64,000 bases of DNA, from contig JAWQUS010000022.1 in the NCBI GenBank assembly GCA_036365455.1, forward strand, positions 806,001 through 870,000. The letters are read 5' to 3'. Position numbers and translations under genes: made by a program. Every line of letters begins with the position of its first letter. The first letter of the stretch is position 1. The DNA comes from Macrosoma leucophasiata. Taxonomy: Eukaryota; Arthropoda; Insecta; Lepidoptera; Hedylidae. The notes beneath the pieces were generated by a model. It saw nothing but the letters and a program-made list of their open reading frames with translations, was not told where the DNA came from and searched no databases. This document shows positions 41,626 through 54,500 of this stretch, piece by piece.

Positions 41626-41882
41626 GTCTAAACTGATAAAACGAACGTCCAATGCCATTATGTTTAGTTATCAACGAATACTGATACTCAATTTGTAAAT
41701 ATTTTTTTTATTTTTTAAATATATTCTATATCTACGGTCCGTACAGTTATAATATCATCTCAACGTTATTTCTATGTGTTTATTAGTCTGTGTTTATATT
41801 GCAAATCGATTAAGGGTGGATTTTACCAACTTAAACCAAGTTTACGTATCTGTCAGTCTTCTAAACCTAGTTTATATAGACA

Positions 41883-42076
41883 TTAGCGGCCCGCCCCGGC
41901 TTTGCGCGGATAGAATGTTACCTACCCTCTCCTATTCATCTTATCGTGATGTTATATAGCCTAAAGCCTTCCTCGATGAATGGACTGTCATAGACTAAAA
42001 TAATTTTTCAAATCGAACCAGTAGTTCCTCAGATAACGCGTTCCAACTAATTCTTCAGCTTCATATTATTATAGAT
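41883..42076 (-). mobile_element. CTAG-type element
   Basis: ttagcggcccgccccggctt to cttcatattattatagat. Confidence 0.6.
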
Positions 42077-42300
42077 GTGTAGGAACGGGTGGAAATGATC
42101 CACCGATGAAAAGGGAGGGTCCTCCGTGAAGGCAAGGTGATAGCGCATGGCGGGCCGCGGCCCAACTATTGAAGTTGGGAAGTTGTATATAGGGTAACTC
42201 TTGAGAAAACTTCGTATGTGCGATGCAACTCAGTCATGCGCCATCTACCGTACAAGACAAGTACTTTGTGTTTCTTCAGTGCTCTACTAGATGGCGCTTT
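42075..42300 (-). repeat. Family Q repeat, reverse copy
   Basis: aggaacgggtggaaatga and ctaccgtacaagacaagtac, matching 9110-9328. Confidence 0.55.
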
Positions 42301-42726
42301 AGTGAAGGAAATCTGCAAGTGCTCTATAACTTGTAGTTTAAACTTCAGTTAAAGGTTAAACTTGATTTAAATTGTTGGTTAAACTACCCTTAGTGTAATA
42401 TTTTAAAAACACAATTTCACTGCTTTTTTAAGTGTAAAAATCGTGCGTTTATTCTATTGTGCAGGCCAGTGCACCTCAAATTATTCAATGTTGTAACTTC
42501 GAGTATCGCTGGTCTGGATTGTAAGGGTTAGGGTGAGATTCACAGATCGCACTACGACTTCACTTTGAGCAAAGTACGCTTAACTTAAAAAAAAAAGCAA
42601 CTTCGTTAACAAGCGAACCAGACAAATATTCGTGGTTTTTGGTTTGTTTTTCATGTAATTATATGTGTTTAATGTTTAATAAATAAAAAAAACAAACTCC
42701 TACTTTAATGACAGTTCTAATAGTTT

Positions 42727-43322
42727 AAACACACTATGCCGAAGCTACGCGACGGAAGTTCGGCGGCTGATTTTACATTCTTACGTATTCGGCTGATATG
42801 ACACACTATAAGTGCCGAATTTACACGGCAGAACTTCAGTTCAGTATGGTGTGTGTCGGCATAGTGTGTGGACTCAGCATCAAACCGAACTTCGGTCGTA
42901 CGCCCGATCGAATTTACGCTGTACACTATAGCGCAGCGTAATTTCGATAGTGTGTGTCGGTAATTCAAATACTTTACTGGTGGTAGAGCTCCAGTGACGG
43001 AGCTCGCGAGCGTAGGCACCATCACATTACCTTATATTCTTGGCGCTAAATGGTAGTGTTCAACACTATCGTGTTCCGGTCGGGTGGTAATGTACGGCCC
43101 TGTAATTTGCGGCACAGAGGCATAACACCTTAGGCCTCAGGAGTGGCAACGCATCTGTATTTTGACCTCTGGTCATTGTGTGGGTGTCTATAGGCTGCAG
43201 TCATCACTTATCATCAATGTGAACTGTATGCTTGTTTGCCACTTTCATTACATAAGAAACATAGCATTGCGGGCGTAATAGTGTCGAACTACCGTCGCGT
43301 ATCTTCGGCATAGTGTGTTTAC
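42727..43322. mobile_element. Middle MITE of the nest
   Basis: Ends aaacacactatgccgaagct and atcttcggcatagtgtgttt; further paired blocks cgcgacgg/ccgtcgcg. Contains SINE-M. Confidence 0.75.
42975..43259 (+). mobile_element. SINE-M, innermost of the nest
   Basis: tactggtggtagagctccag to tttcattacataag. Confidence 0.88.
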
Positions 43323-43370
43323 ACGCTAAGCGTACTTTGCTCGTAAACTCGTAGTGCGTTCTTTGAATCT

Positions 43371-44056
43371 TATGCCGGCACTACACGTCGACGGATGCGT
43401 ATGCGGACGTCGTCTGCGTGTGCGTCCGCCGACGCTCAAATCACCTCCTCTACACGTCGGCGTATGCATCCGCCGACATGTAGGGGAGGTGATTTGAGCG
43501 TCTGTGGTAGGTATTTCAGAATCAGAAACTCATTTATTCATTTAGGGTGACAGGCACCTCTTATGACACGTCAAAAACAAACAAAATAAATTAAAGCGAA
43601 TAACAATTGATATACATGTCAAACAAGATAAAAAATATATGTAAAGTATTTAAAAGTATTTATAGTCGACGTCGATTTTGAGAAGAGTTTTGTTTTGTCA
43701 GGTTTTTTCCTCAGTAATGTGGGCTTTGGAACTCTGCCAGTGAATGACAATATCCCATATTTTTTGTTTAGTCTTGTCTTGCCATTTGTAAAAGAGAGTA
43801 TGGAACTGTTCTGTTGATACTTATTTTTATTATTAAGTATTTTTGGACCATTATATATTTTATTTTGTTTACTTTGACATATTATTCAAAGTATCAGTTG
43901 TTATTCGCTTTAATTTTGAATTTTGTAATTTGACCTATCACAAGGAAATTCTATTATTTCCAAGTGATTAAATATTTTTTTGAGTTTGAGTTTGACGGAC
44001 GCATGCGCGGATGGCGTCTGCGTATGCGTCTGTCTGACGTGTAGTGCCGGCATTAG
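43371..44056. mobile_element. MITE next to the nest, with inner hairpin
   Basis: Ends atgccggcactacacgtc and gacgtgtagtgccggcat. A second hairpin pairs ctcaaatcacctcc with ggaggtgatttgag (43434-43501). Repeat Z is nested inside. Confidence 0.7.
43512..43640. repeat. Repeat Z nested in the MITE
   Basis: aatcagaaactcatttattc to acatgtcaaacaaga; compare 57187-57403. Confidence 0.65.
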
Positions 44057-45299
44057 GGTAAGACTCTTCTTCTTTAGATAATACATCTGCATGGTATCTT
44101 ATGTTATGACACATAGAATATTCGTATACAGTTATCAGTGATATTAGAAATATAAAGATCTGAATACTGTTTTTACAAAAAACAGTGATGTGCGAGTTGG
44201 GCTCGTAAACTAAGGGTTCAGTATTGTTACTGTAAATTGACGTTACTTTTAAATCACACTCGTTAACAAGTTAGGGAACTATGCCATTGTTCATATGAAG
44301 AATAATAGTAGAAGAATATCTATTTTTCTTATTTGGGGAAACATCTTCTTGATTTGTCAATTTATTTTCCTTTTATGATTTACTATGAGGGCAACTTTAG
44401 AATATAATACATATTTTGTGAAATGTTTCCTGCATCCTTCTTTATAGATTATATTATGTATTATTAATTTTATAATTTATTTTGTATTTTGTTTAGTCTT
44501 AAAATTTATTTTGTATTTTGTTTAGTTTAGTCTTTGTCTACTCTTATAAGCAGTTTGTGAAAATTCCACTAAAAAAACTTCGGAAAATACATTTTTTATG
44601 GAAATTTAATTAATGTAACGTTTTGTTTTATGGCAGCTACGGTTAAATTTAAAAATGTGTATCGTTTTGTAAAAATTGAAACAATATTAAAAATTGAGCC
44701 CAAATACACGATTCCGATTGTTTTGGCAGCTGTGTATAATAAACTTGTTAAAAATTAAGTGTGTATCGATTATGGTTCATTAGATACAGCTCTGTGATTG
44801 ATGGATGGACGAAATGGAAAAGCAGGAATGCAATGTACCACTGAAAAAAAACTATTTAACATTTATGTAAATAAATGTTATTTACCCAAACATCCTTTGT
44901 ATTTCACGTAAGTTGTTTGAAATAAGTTCAATTTAAACTTTGAAAAAATCGTTTTATTTCAGTAGATATAGCTCGCAAGATCTTAAAAAAGGTTTAAGTG
45001 TGTCCTTTATTTCTAATATCATTTATTAATTGTTAATTTTTGCCAATTATAACGCATTTGTTATTTGTTATGTATAGACATGGAAACTTGCCAATAATAT
45101 TGGGCCAGTGGATGATATATTAGTACTTAACTCTTATTGTTCAGCAATATACGATGGGTTGAGACGAATAAAGAACATACCATTGTCATGGTAGAATATT
45201 ATAATCTGATTAAGCTGTACTCTCACCATCTGTACAAAACTATGTAATATTCTCGTAAATAAATGATTATGATTATGATACAGTATCCATCAAAAAAAT
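44057..45299. other. AT-rich stretch, no gene seen
   Basis: Only a possible LINE 3' end (atgattatgattatgatac near 45265-45283) is notable. Confidence 0.45.
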
Positions 45300-45890
45300 A
45301 ATAAAATAATGCACATCGACCATAAGAAGGAATCTTCGGCTTATTCCGGCTCTGGTAAGCGTTATCTCTTTCTAACCTATGTCAGAGAATATGTCATAAT
45401 ACTACGTATAGATTGGACACTTCGCCGTCCCGCCCGATTTGCCCCGCCTCACCCGTCACCCTCCCTCGAGAGGCAGTTGAATAAACTTCAACAGTGAGGT
45501 TGCGAGCGAGCGGTCTATTTTTTAACCGACTTCCAAAAAGGGAGGAGGTTCTCAGTTCGTCCGGATCTTTTTTTTATTTAATTTGGTCACTTAGTCAGTC
45601 AACGACTCATTTCACTATTGTTTTAGGTCATAACCCTACGTGTTACATTTCTGTGTGCGCGTGTACTGATTGATGTCTGCATAATAGGTAACCAGAATAA
45701 GCATTTGTATGGAATGTCCGGGATGTGCCTATATGATGTTTATCGACCATTTTGATGAGGTTTTGACCAATACCGGACTGTCAGTGCTTACGTAGGAAGT
45801 GTGCAGCAGAGATAGCGCTCTACGAAGTCGAAACTAGCCGATTGTCTCTTTCGTGGGCTCGATGGGCAATATTTATTTCTAGGTACTGCA
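45300..45890. mobile_element. MITE R4 interrupted by R5
   Basis: Left 45305-45384 (aatcttcggcttattccggc), right 45731-45890 (gaccaataccggactgtcag, aagtcgaaactagccgattg). Confidence 0.6.
45385..45730 (-). repeat. Family R5, reverse and interrupted
   Basis: tactacgtatagattggaca at one end, gtactgattgatgtctgcat at the other, about 170 bases of other sequence between. Confidence 0.55.
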
Positions 45891-46063
45891 CTATGTCGTA
45901 TCCCCGACGTCTCAACAAAGAACCTCGTCTATTACGTGTCATGTAATATATATAATTTCTCGTTTTGTAACTAAATGAAAATGTATAGATATATATTAGT
46001 TGTAAGTCAACGTTGATCTGCTGTTTTTAGCACTGATTTCGCACAATACAGGCGATCTGGGGG

Positions 46064-46208
46064 CGTATTACGTGTCTCGGTTGTCAATTTGATAGTCACT
46101 TTGCAGTACATTGATGTTTTACTAAAATGATGGCAATTGTTATGTTAAAGCATTCGGCAATGTACTGCGAAGTGGCTATCGAAATTATATCAACTGAGTT
46201 ACATAATA
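46064..46208. mobile_element. Palindromic MITE
   Basis: Arms of about 50 bases: gatagtcactttgcagtaca / tgtactgcgaagtggctatc. A diverged relative at 47195-47440. Confidence 0.6.
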
Positions 46209-46270
46209 CGGGAAACTTGTGTTTCTTCATAGATAGTGTCGAAGTATTAATGGTGAAAGTAAAGCAATTA

Positions 46271-46615
46271 TTTGTAAATACACGTCACTGATTGATGTCT
46301 GCGTAATAAAGACCAAATTAAGCGTGTTTATGGAATTTTGGCGGAGTGCCCGCGGTGTGCTACTACTTCAAACTTCTTCTGTTACCCGACGTTTCTGTCG
46401 CTTTCCAGCTACCGTGGTCACGGCACACCGCGGACACACCGCCAAAATTCCATACAAACGCTTAATTTGGTCTCTACTACACAGCTATCAATCAGTGACG
46501 TGTATTTACACGCACACCTGTGTGCGTAGCACGTACAAAATACCAACCGTCCAACAAATAGGGCTGGGACGTCGAAGTGTCCATTCTATACGTAGTATTA
46601 TTACATATTCTCTGG
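46271..46615. repeat. Two R5 copies head to head
   Basis: Reverse copy 46271-46362 and forward copy 46427-46615, about 64 bases apart; both start at the cacaccgcgg end. Confidence 0.65.
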
Positions 46616-46619
46616 TCAC

Positions 46620-48975
46620 GGGTAGACTAATTCGACAATGTTTAGCCTGTGTAGTTAGGAGTTTTATACGCGTGAATTACCGCAAATATGATTTATACAA
46701 TGTACGAAGTTCGCGAAAACATTACTTTGACACTGTATTTGTCGAAGCACAACGACCTACAGATCGCACTGCCAGCACAACGCTGAAGTGATTGCAACGA
46801 ACAATAATTTATTACATATCACTACATTATATTGGGCTTGTTTGCGTTTAACTCGAGCTCGGAACAAAATATTGGACGCGCAAAAATCTATAAGCTGTGG
46901 CTGATTATTTGTGTGCCAGTGCTCGATATTTCAAAAACAATCGATTCTGTATATCAATTGAACTTGTTATTATCATATATGAATATGTATTTTATTTATG
47001 TTATATCAAAATATCGGTTGAAATTTAAAACTACACTTTCACATCTATAGGAAAAAAGATCGATTATTTTATGGTCAATCGATTAATTCACTTTGAAGAA
47101 CCGTATTTTTATAACCCATTTTTTTTTCATATCGTCTTATAAACAATTGTAACAAAACTAACAGTACAAGCCCCGGGCCCTGACGGTCTTTGTGTAACTC
47201 ATTTGACATCAATTTGATCACTATTCAGTACATTGCTGTTTCCCTAATTTTTTTTAAATTTAAAAAAAAATTTTTTTTTTTTTATTATTTTTGGAAAGCA
47301 GACAGTGAAAATATAACTGTATACAAAAATAAAAGTTAAAACTATACACCATTTAGGCGAAATGTTAGCTATTATCATGTTATGTCAAACCAGGCATGTA
47401 CTGCATGGAGTTTATCAAATTGTTATCAACCGAGTGGAATAGTAAACCATCGGGTCTGTATCAGCGGCGGTTTATAGACGCGTCCGATAATCTGTTCCCG
47501 GCTTTAGTGTACTTTAATGTAAGTAAATAAACATGTTATTAGTGTGAATAAAATTTGACAGAAAATTGACACTTCTGATTGCCATAGTATAAATATTACC
47601 ACGAAATTAGTCTAATTAAGTAAAATAAATAATGCTTAAATTGTAATGCTTATAAATTAGCGAATTCAATAATACCCAGATCAATACATTGACTTATATG
47701 TACTAAAGTACTGGATAGGACACTACTCCTGTTGAGTTATTTGATACTAATTGCTATTATTACAATGTCAGAAATAAAAACCGAATTAGTCGCTAAAATC
47801 ATGGGGAATAGAAAGAGCGCTATCTGTTATGAATGAGACTTGCAAAAGTGTTCATTAGAGCTGCAAATAAAGTTTTTAGTATCTGCCGCAATAGCGCTGG
47901 CGTCTGAAAACTACAATTTGAATTTACCTGTTTTATAGTGACTGAAGTGTTCAAAAGTTAACATCTTTTAGTGACTCATGACAAAAGTATTCAATGAAGT
48001 ACCTCAATTGCTTAAATTCAAATAATAAATCAATAACGTGGAAGACGTTGTAGAGAATAATGTATTTATATTTAAAAAACTGAATTAAAACTGTCTGAGG
48101 TGTCACATGTGATAACCGATTGGAACAAAGTTCCTCTTCAACTTCTAATGAAACAATTTCACAATCCATTGTTTATTTTTAAAAATATTAAAAATAACTA
48201 AAACAACATACACACGAATAAGACAAACATACTACGCATACACAGTAGACGCGCGCGTGGCGTAGCTAGTCACTGTCGAGACAGAAAGAGAGAGAGAGAA
48301 CGAATAAGTCGAATCCTATACTCGGCCTGCCCTCTCTCCGAGCGCTACGCACTATAGCAAAAGTGTCGTGAGGATTTTTCGTGACGCTCGCCTAGCCCCC
48401 TTAGCCAGCGTACCGCACTATAAGGAACTTCGTTCCAAAACTTTGTTCCAAAATTCAATTATTATTAAAATAACCACCCTTATTTGCAGTGTTTTGATAG
48501 ACACTTTTTCAATATAAAAGCCGTGTTCCATATCTTTATTTTCCATGCTGAAATATGTGTTGTGTGTATATTGTAAGTGCTGTCATATCTAGTATTTAAG
48601 TACATATAGATCAATGTATAAATATATTTTATTATCCATACCTATAGCTTCATGGGACCACTACATTTTTTATTCACATCTATTCTTTTGTCAAATTTTA
48701 TTTGACTATTGTTCAAATGCTGAATTTAACTCAATTTAAAATAACACTTCTGTCTTCTTCTTTCTTAAGTGTTTTTTAGAGATAGACTTAAGCGTCATTT
48801 GTGATTGAGTGTTTTTTAGTATTTGATTACATTTATAAAAATAGCAACACCAAATATAAGTACTGTTTGTTTATTGATCGAGACATTACAAAAAAATATA
48901 TGATATACTTCAAATTTTGATTCTTAAACATCATACATTTTTTTTATTTAATGGAAGTGGCTAACAAGCGTAGGC
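46620..48975. other. AT-rich stretch, no gene seen
   Basis: Contains the MITE relative 47195-47440 with T/A runs and a CpG-richer MITE-like patch at 48240-48450 (gcgcgcgtggcgtagctagt). No exon recognised. Confidence 0.45.
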
Positions 48976-49121
48976 AGGCCCCCCACGAGGTGGACCGACG
49001 ACCTGGTGAAGGTCGCGGGCAATCGCTGGATGAGGGCGGCCCGGGACCGTTCGTTGAGGCATTCTTTGGGGGAGGCCTTTGTTCAGCAGTGGACGTCTTT
49101 TGGCTGAAATGACGATGATGG
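48976..49121 (+). pseudogene. RTE-like ORF2 C-terminal end
   Basis: Encodes WTDDLVKVAGNRWMRAARDR to the usual last residues VQQWTSFG and stop, then gatgatg. Same family as 50430-50842. Confidence 0.75.
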
Positions 49122-49440
49122 GAAATTACAATTATTTCGTATCATTTCAATTTTAGATGATTAAAATCTTGTTCTGTCTCGGTCAGTAAAAATATAACGA
49201 TATCTTGTAATTCTAGACTGGCAATCGTTTTTTTGTAATCGTAAACTGTGTTTAAAGCATTGACATACTTCTATGTTTAATGCTCACTTGTCTTATGTAA
49301 TGAATTTCGATTTTTTAAAGTGTTTCAATTGATTTGTTGTTGATTTATAAAACAGTCTTTAAAATGTGGGTAGGTGGTCTTTGATGTGATGTACATTAAA
49401 TTTCACATCTACCCTCTTTTTTTTTAGACATATCTGAAGT

Positions 49441-49600
49441 GTATCTACAGTAAGACTGGGTTGCATTAAGATATTTGTAAAAGTGATTGTAACATTTCAC
49501 ATCCTTCTCTAACTTTAGCAGGTTTCTTTATGTTAGAGAAGGATGTGAAATGTTACAACAATTTTTTTTTTTAATTTGGCTGTATTACTTTTATTAATTG
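49441..49600. mobile_element. MITE D, partial palindrome
   Basis: gactgggttgcattaagata, then arms gtaacatttcacatccttct / agaaggatgtgaaatgttac. Confidence 0.6.
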
Positions 49601-50158
49601 GATGAATATTTTTCCAATATATGTATCGCGTCACAACCCGTTTCATAAAATCAGTATGGACGTATTGTGCAGAAGTGTTCAGCAATTTGAAAATTAAGAA
49701 GAACAGATCTTTTGTTAAATATTTCTACATAATATGGACCGATTCTCGTGGGCTAAAAGAAAAAACAAGATTTAAATGTTGTTGCGGCTCCAGAAAAGCG
49801 TTTCGAACATAAATATTTAGAATAACTGCCTTCATAAGTGTACAACTTTATTATTAGTGTCAATGGTTATACAGCAATACTATATACGGGTATAAATTAG
49901 AAAAAAAATATAATATAACATTTATACAATTAATGATGATCACAAGAATCTGTCTGATATAAGTAGTTATTTAAAATAAAATTAGCTGGTGTCAATAAAA
50001 TGGAAATGGTAAATATTTTTTGTAAATCAGAAATACATACAATACACAACAAGAAATATTGCTCATTGACCTTAGAAGGAGACTTTGGCTTATTTCGGGT
50101 CTGTAGAGACCAATACCGGACTATCAGTGCTTACGTAGGCAGTGTGCAACAGAGATAA

Positions 50159-50997
50159 AGGCGCGGGCCCACCGCGACGCATGCTATTCACGGACACGCT
50201 GCGCATTTTAGCTACTTGTAATAATTTGTTTGGCAACGTGGGACAGTGTTTCCACTGCAGTACATGAAGACCCACGAATAATATATAGCGTGACGTGGCA
50301 CGGCGCACGGAGACTACGCACGTACCACTGAAATCTAAGGATAATGCGCCGAGATAAGCGAGCTGTACGTTGTGGGCCATATTCGTGTACTCCCAGTGGA
50401 AACGTAGACCTACGTTGATAGCGTTGAGCTATGTAACCATGTGGTCGCTCACTATGGGCCTCATAAGAAGGCTCAAGGACACTCAGAGAGCAATGGAGAG
50501 GGCTATGCTTGGAGTTTCTCTGCGAGATCGAATCAGAAATGAGAAGATCCGCATGAGAACCAAAGTAACCGACATAGCCCACCGAATAGCGAAACTGAAG
50601 TGGCAGTGGGCAGGGCACATAGCTCGCAGAACTGACGGCCGTTGGGGCAGAAGAGTTCTAGAGTGGCCACCACGTACCGGAAAACGAAGCTTGGTGCAGC
50701 CCCCACGAGGTGGACCGACGACTTGGTGAAGGTCGCAGGCAATCGCTGGATGAGGGTGGCCCGGGATCGTTGTGGCATTCTTTGGGGGAGGCCTTTGTTC
50801 AGCAGTGGACGTCTTTTGGCTGAAATGATGATGATGATGTAACCACCTATTCGAGCTAGCCACGCATATATCAATGACGTCAATTCATGTGTAGCCTCTT
50901 CGTGGGTTGCAGTGGACACTACCACATACAATTTCAAATAAAGCGAAGCTTAATACACGTGCGCAGCCTCTCCATGCGCCGCGGTGGGCCCGCGCCT
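50159..50997. mobile_element. Harbinger-like element nested in R4
   Basis: Inverted ends aggcgcgggcccaccgcg and cgcggtgggcccgcgcct; TAA at 50156-50158 and 50998-51000, and the empty R4 consensus has one TAA there. 839 bp including the LINE fragment. Confidence 0.85.
50430..50842 (+). pseudogene. RTE-like ORF2 3' end, innermost
   Basis: RRLKDTQRAMERAMLGVSLR, KLKWQWAGHIARRTDGRWG, WTDDLVKVAGNRWM, with a frameshift near 50700; ends in an (ATG)n tail, typical of RTE-clade elements. Confidence 0.85.
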
Positions 50998-51070
50998 TAA
51001 CGCTCTACGAAGTCGAAACTAGCCGATGTTCTCTTTCGTAGGCTCTATGTGCAATATTGCTTGCTGGGTA

Positions 51071-51522
51071 TTGTAGCTGTTTTATATCATTATAATATTA
51101 TGTTAGCATTAATTCAGTATAGCGATTGTCAGTCAATCTTTGTATCCAAATGTATGGGAAATCTGCCGATATATTTATTAGTATATAAGTATGTGTTTTA
51201 AATAAGTAAATATATTATTATATGTTAAAAAAATGTGTAAAATACACCTTTTGTATAGGCGTGGGAGAAACGTCTCACCTTTGTGATTGAAACATTTGCA
51301 TCTGAAACACTAAACTGTTTCGAATCTTTGAATGTATCATTTCGAACATTTGTCACATTGCGTTAAAGATCTACTGTGGCGAAAGTCCAAAACAAACAAC
51401 TCGGCTTATAAAAGCAAAATAATGCAAACGAAAAACGCTCTTAAATTATTCGTCTTACAAACACCATAGTCGTTAATATAACGTGCATAAGGTACTGTAG
51501 AGACCACAACCCTCCATCTACA
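51071..51522. other. AT-rich spacer, nothing recognised
   Basis: No exon or named repeat seen. Confidence 0.4.
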
Positions 51523-54500
51523 TTAAAGAAAACAAAAATTATCTCAAAATAGAAACATTTAATATTCGATCTTTAAGAAATAAGATATCTAGAATTGATA
51601 CATTCACTACAAAATGTAAAAATAGACATACTCGGTTTAGCAGAAGTCAGAAGAATGGGATGCGACATCGAAGAACATGAAGACTTTATCTTCTGCTACA
51701 AAGGAGAGACGCCAGGCTTGTATGGAGAAGGCTTTCTAATTAAAAAACTTCATAAAAACAAGATCCTCAACTTCTCAGGCCTATCGGAACGAGTTGCAAT
51801 GCTACAAATGATATAACAATGAAACATTGTCCATAATACAAGCATACGCCCCCACAGAGAGAGCGCCAGAACAAGATATCGACAACTTTTACGAAACAAT
51901 TGAAACAGCTTTAAACCAGGCAGGTAAACACGTTCTTCTTATTGGGGACTTTAATGCCCAGGTTGGTCATAGTGGTATGAATGAAAGCTTCGTAATAGGA
52001 CAATTTGGATACGGAAAACGGAGCGAAAGAGGAGATAAGCTAGTGCAATACGCCTCGGAAAATAAACTGTCGATAATGAATACCTTTTTCAAAACAAGAA
52101 AAAACCGGAAATGAACATGGTTATCTCCAGATGAAAAAACTAAAAATGAGTTAGATTTCATCTTATCAAATGAGCCAAAAAAAAATAAGAAAAATAGATG
52201 TTCTCCATGGCTTAGGATTTCGATCAGACTATCGCCTAGTCTACATACACGTTAGAAGAAGAAAAGAAAAGTAGAAAAACATTTGGATCACAACCCAAGA
52301 CACTTAGGACACTAGAAGATATAAGCTGCTATCTAAAGAACTTGGAACAAAACATACAAAAACTTAATACACAAAACGACAAGGAAGACGTTCAAACATT
52401 CTACAATGCATTAGAAAATATTATTAAACAAAGTATACAATCAAAGCAGAATATATCTAAGGTGGATACTGTTGGAAAAATTATCAGCAAACAAACAACG
52501 GAAATGTTAATGAAACGAACAGAACTTGTGAAAACAAAACGCAAAACCAAGGAAATGAAAAAGGAACTAAGCTATTTATATAAAGCAACTAGCAAAGCCA
52601 TAACAAAAGATTACCAAAATTATAGACATAAAATTATAGAGGATAACCTACACAAATATAGGAGTTCCAAGAGAGCCTACAAGCAACTGACAACACACAA
52701 AAACTGGATACCAAACCTAAAAACAAACTCGAAAGAGACTAAAACTAGAGATGACGTAATAAATTGTGCTACAGAATTTTATAGAACACTATATGAAATG
52801 AAAACTGATATTTCTCAGCTGACCTCTACAACTATTGACCCTTACACAAACTGCAAGCCTACTGAAAACGTCCCAGGGAAAATGGATGCAACCCCTATGG
52901 ACATTATAGAAATTACCAAACATATTCAATTGTTGAAGAAGGACAAAAGCCCAGGGCCTGATGGTTTACAAAATGAGGCTCTAAAAACAGCTTCCTCTTT
53001 GCTTATACATCCTCTTACCTGCTTATTCAACAAAGTCCTTGATACTGGTCAGGTTCCAGAACAATGGAAGAGATCAGATATAATCTTACTGTACAAAAAG
53101 GGCGATCCAAAAGATATTGGTAATTACAGGCCTATAAGCCTCCTTTCAAGTGTGTACAAGCTATTTACATCAATTTTACAAAGCAGGATGACTCCAACAA
53201 TTGAAGAGCATCAGTCGATCGAACAAGCGGGTTTTCGTTCTGGCTTTTCATCAACAGACCACTTACATGTTATGCAACAAATCATAGAAAAGTATAAGGA
53301 ATTTAATAGACCACTTTATATAGCTTTCATAGATTATGCTAAAGCCTTCGACACGATCTCACATAACTCTATATGGAAAGCCCTAGAAAAATGCCACATA
53401 CATGATAAATACATAAAGGTTTTAAAAAATATCTATAATGGAAGTACCAGCAGGGTCAAGTTAGAACAAAGAGGAACGAACATACCAATATGCAGAGGAG
53501 TGAGGCAGGGCGACCCTCTGTCGCCTAAACTGTTTGTAGCCGTACTTCAGCTCATCTTCGATAATCTACAGTGGCCATCGCAAGGAATCAATGTTAATGA
53601 GAAGCGACTCACGCATCTTAAATTCGCCGATGAAATCGTAATCTTCTCTGAAACAAGCCAAATTCTGGAAAAAATTATAAACTCCTTAAGAGTAGAAAGT
53701 GAAAAGGTAGACTCAAAATGAATCAAGATAAGACCAAGGTATAATGCGATATACAAACAGTAATACGAATAAAATAAGCCTATATGGCAAAACCCTGGAG
53801 TATGTAAACAGCTACATATATCTCGGCAAACTAATATCATTCAGAGACAATAACGAAAAAGAAGTTGAACGCCGAGTAAATATGAGCTGGAAAAAGTTTT
53901 GGAGCTTCTAAAAGGGTCGTTCCCCCTTTATCTGAAAAAGACTATAATGGACACTTGTATACTACCAACTCTCACATACGGCTGCCAAACATGGACCAAT
54001 AACAACAAAATAAAAGCGAAACTTGCTACCTGCCAAAAATCGATGGAAAGAAGTTTAATGAAAATCAGAAAAGTGCAAAAAAAGCGAAGAGAAAGGAGCG
54101 AACACATCAGAAAAAAGACTAAGTTAATAGACGCTCTCAAGTACGCTCTAACGCAAAAGTGGCGCTGGGTAGGACATCTAGCAAGATACACGGACCACGG
54201 ATGGACCATAGAAACAACATGGCATGGGCCAATAGGCAAAAGAAGAAGAGGCCGCCCAAAGCACAGATACTGGTGGTAGAGCTCAAGACAGTGACAGAGC
54301 TCGCGGGCGTAGGCACCACCGCATTACCTAATTTACTTGCCGCTAAATGGTAGTGTTCAGCACTATCGTGTTCCGGTCAGGTGGTAATGTACGGCTCTGT
54401 AATTTCCGGCACAGAGGCATAATACCTTAGGCCTCAGGGGTGGTAACGCATCTGCATTTTGGCCTTAATCTTCATGTGGGTGTCTATAGGCTGCAGTCAT

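Larger units (their letters stand above)
42528..43374. mobile_element. Outer MITE of a three-level nest
   Basis: Left agattcacagatcgcactac...gagcaaagtacgctt, right aagcgtactttgctc...gtagtgcgttctttgaatct. Same ends as 58193-58577. Confidence 0.7.
50045..51070. mobile_element. MITE R4, outer shell of a nest
   Basis: Left 50045-50158 and right 51001-51070 rejoin to gagataacgctctacgaagt across the insertion. Ends aacaagaaatattg / caatattgcttgct. Confidence 0.75.

Noticed and set aside
46324..46791. 155-codon frame
   Set aside because: It runs through two R5 repeats and AT-rich DNA; no domain, no codon bias.
47161..47195. LINE remnant encoding SPGPDG
   Set aside because: Only about seven codons fit and nothing around them continues the protein.
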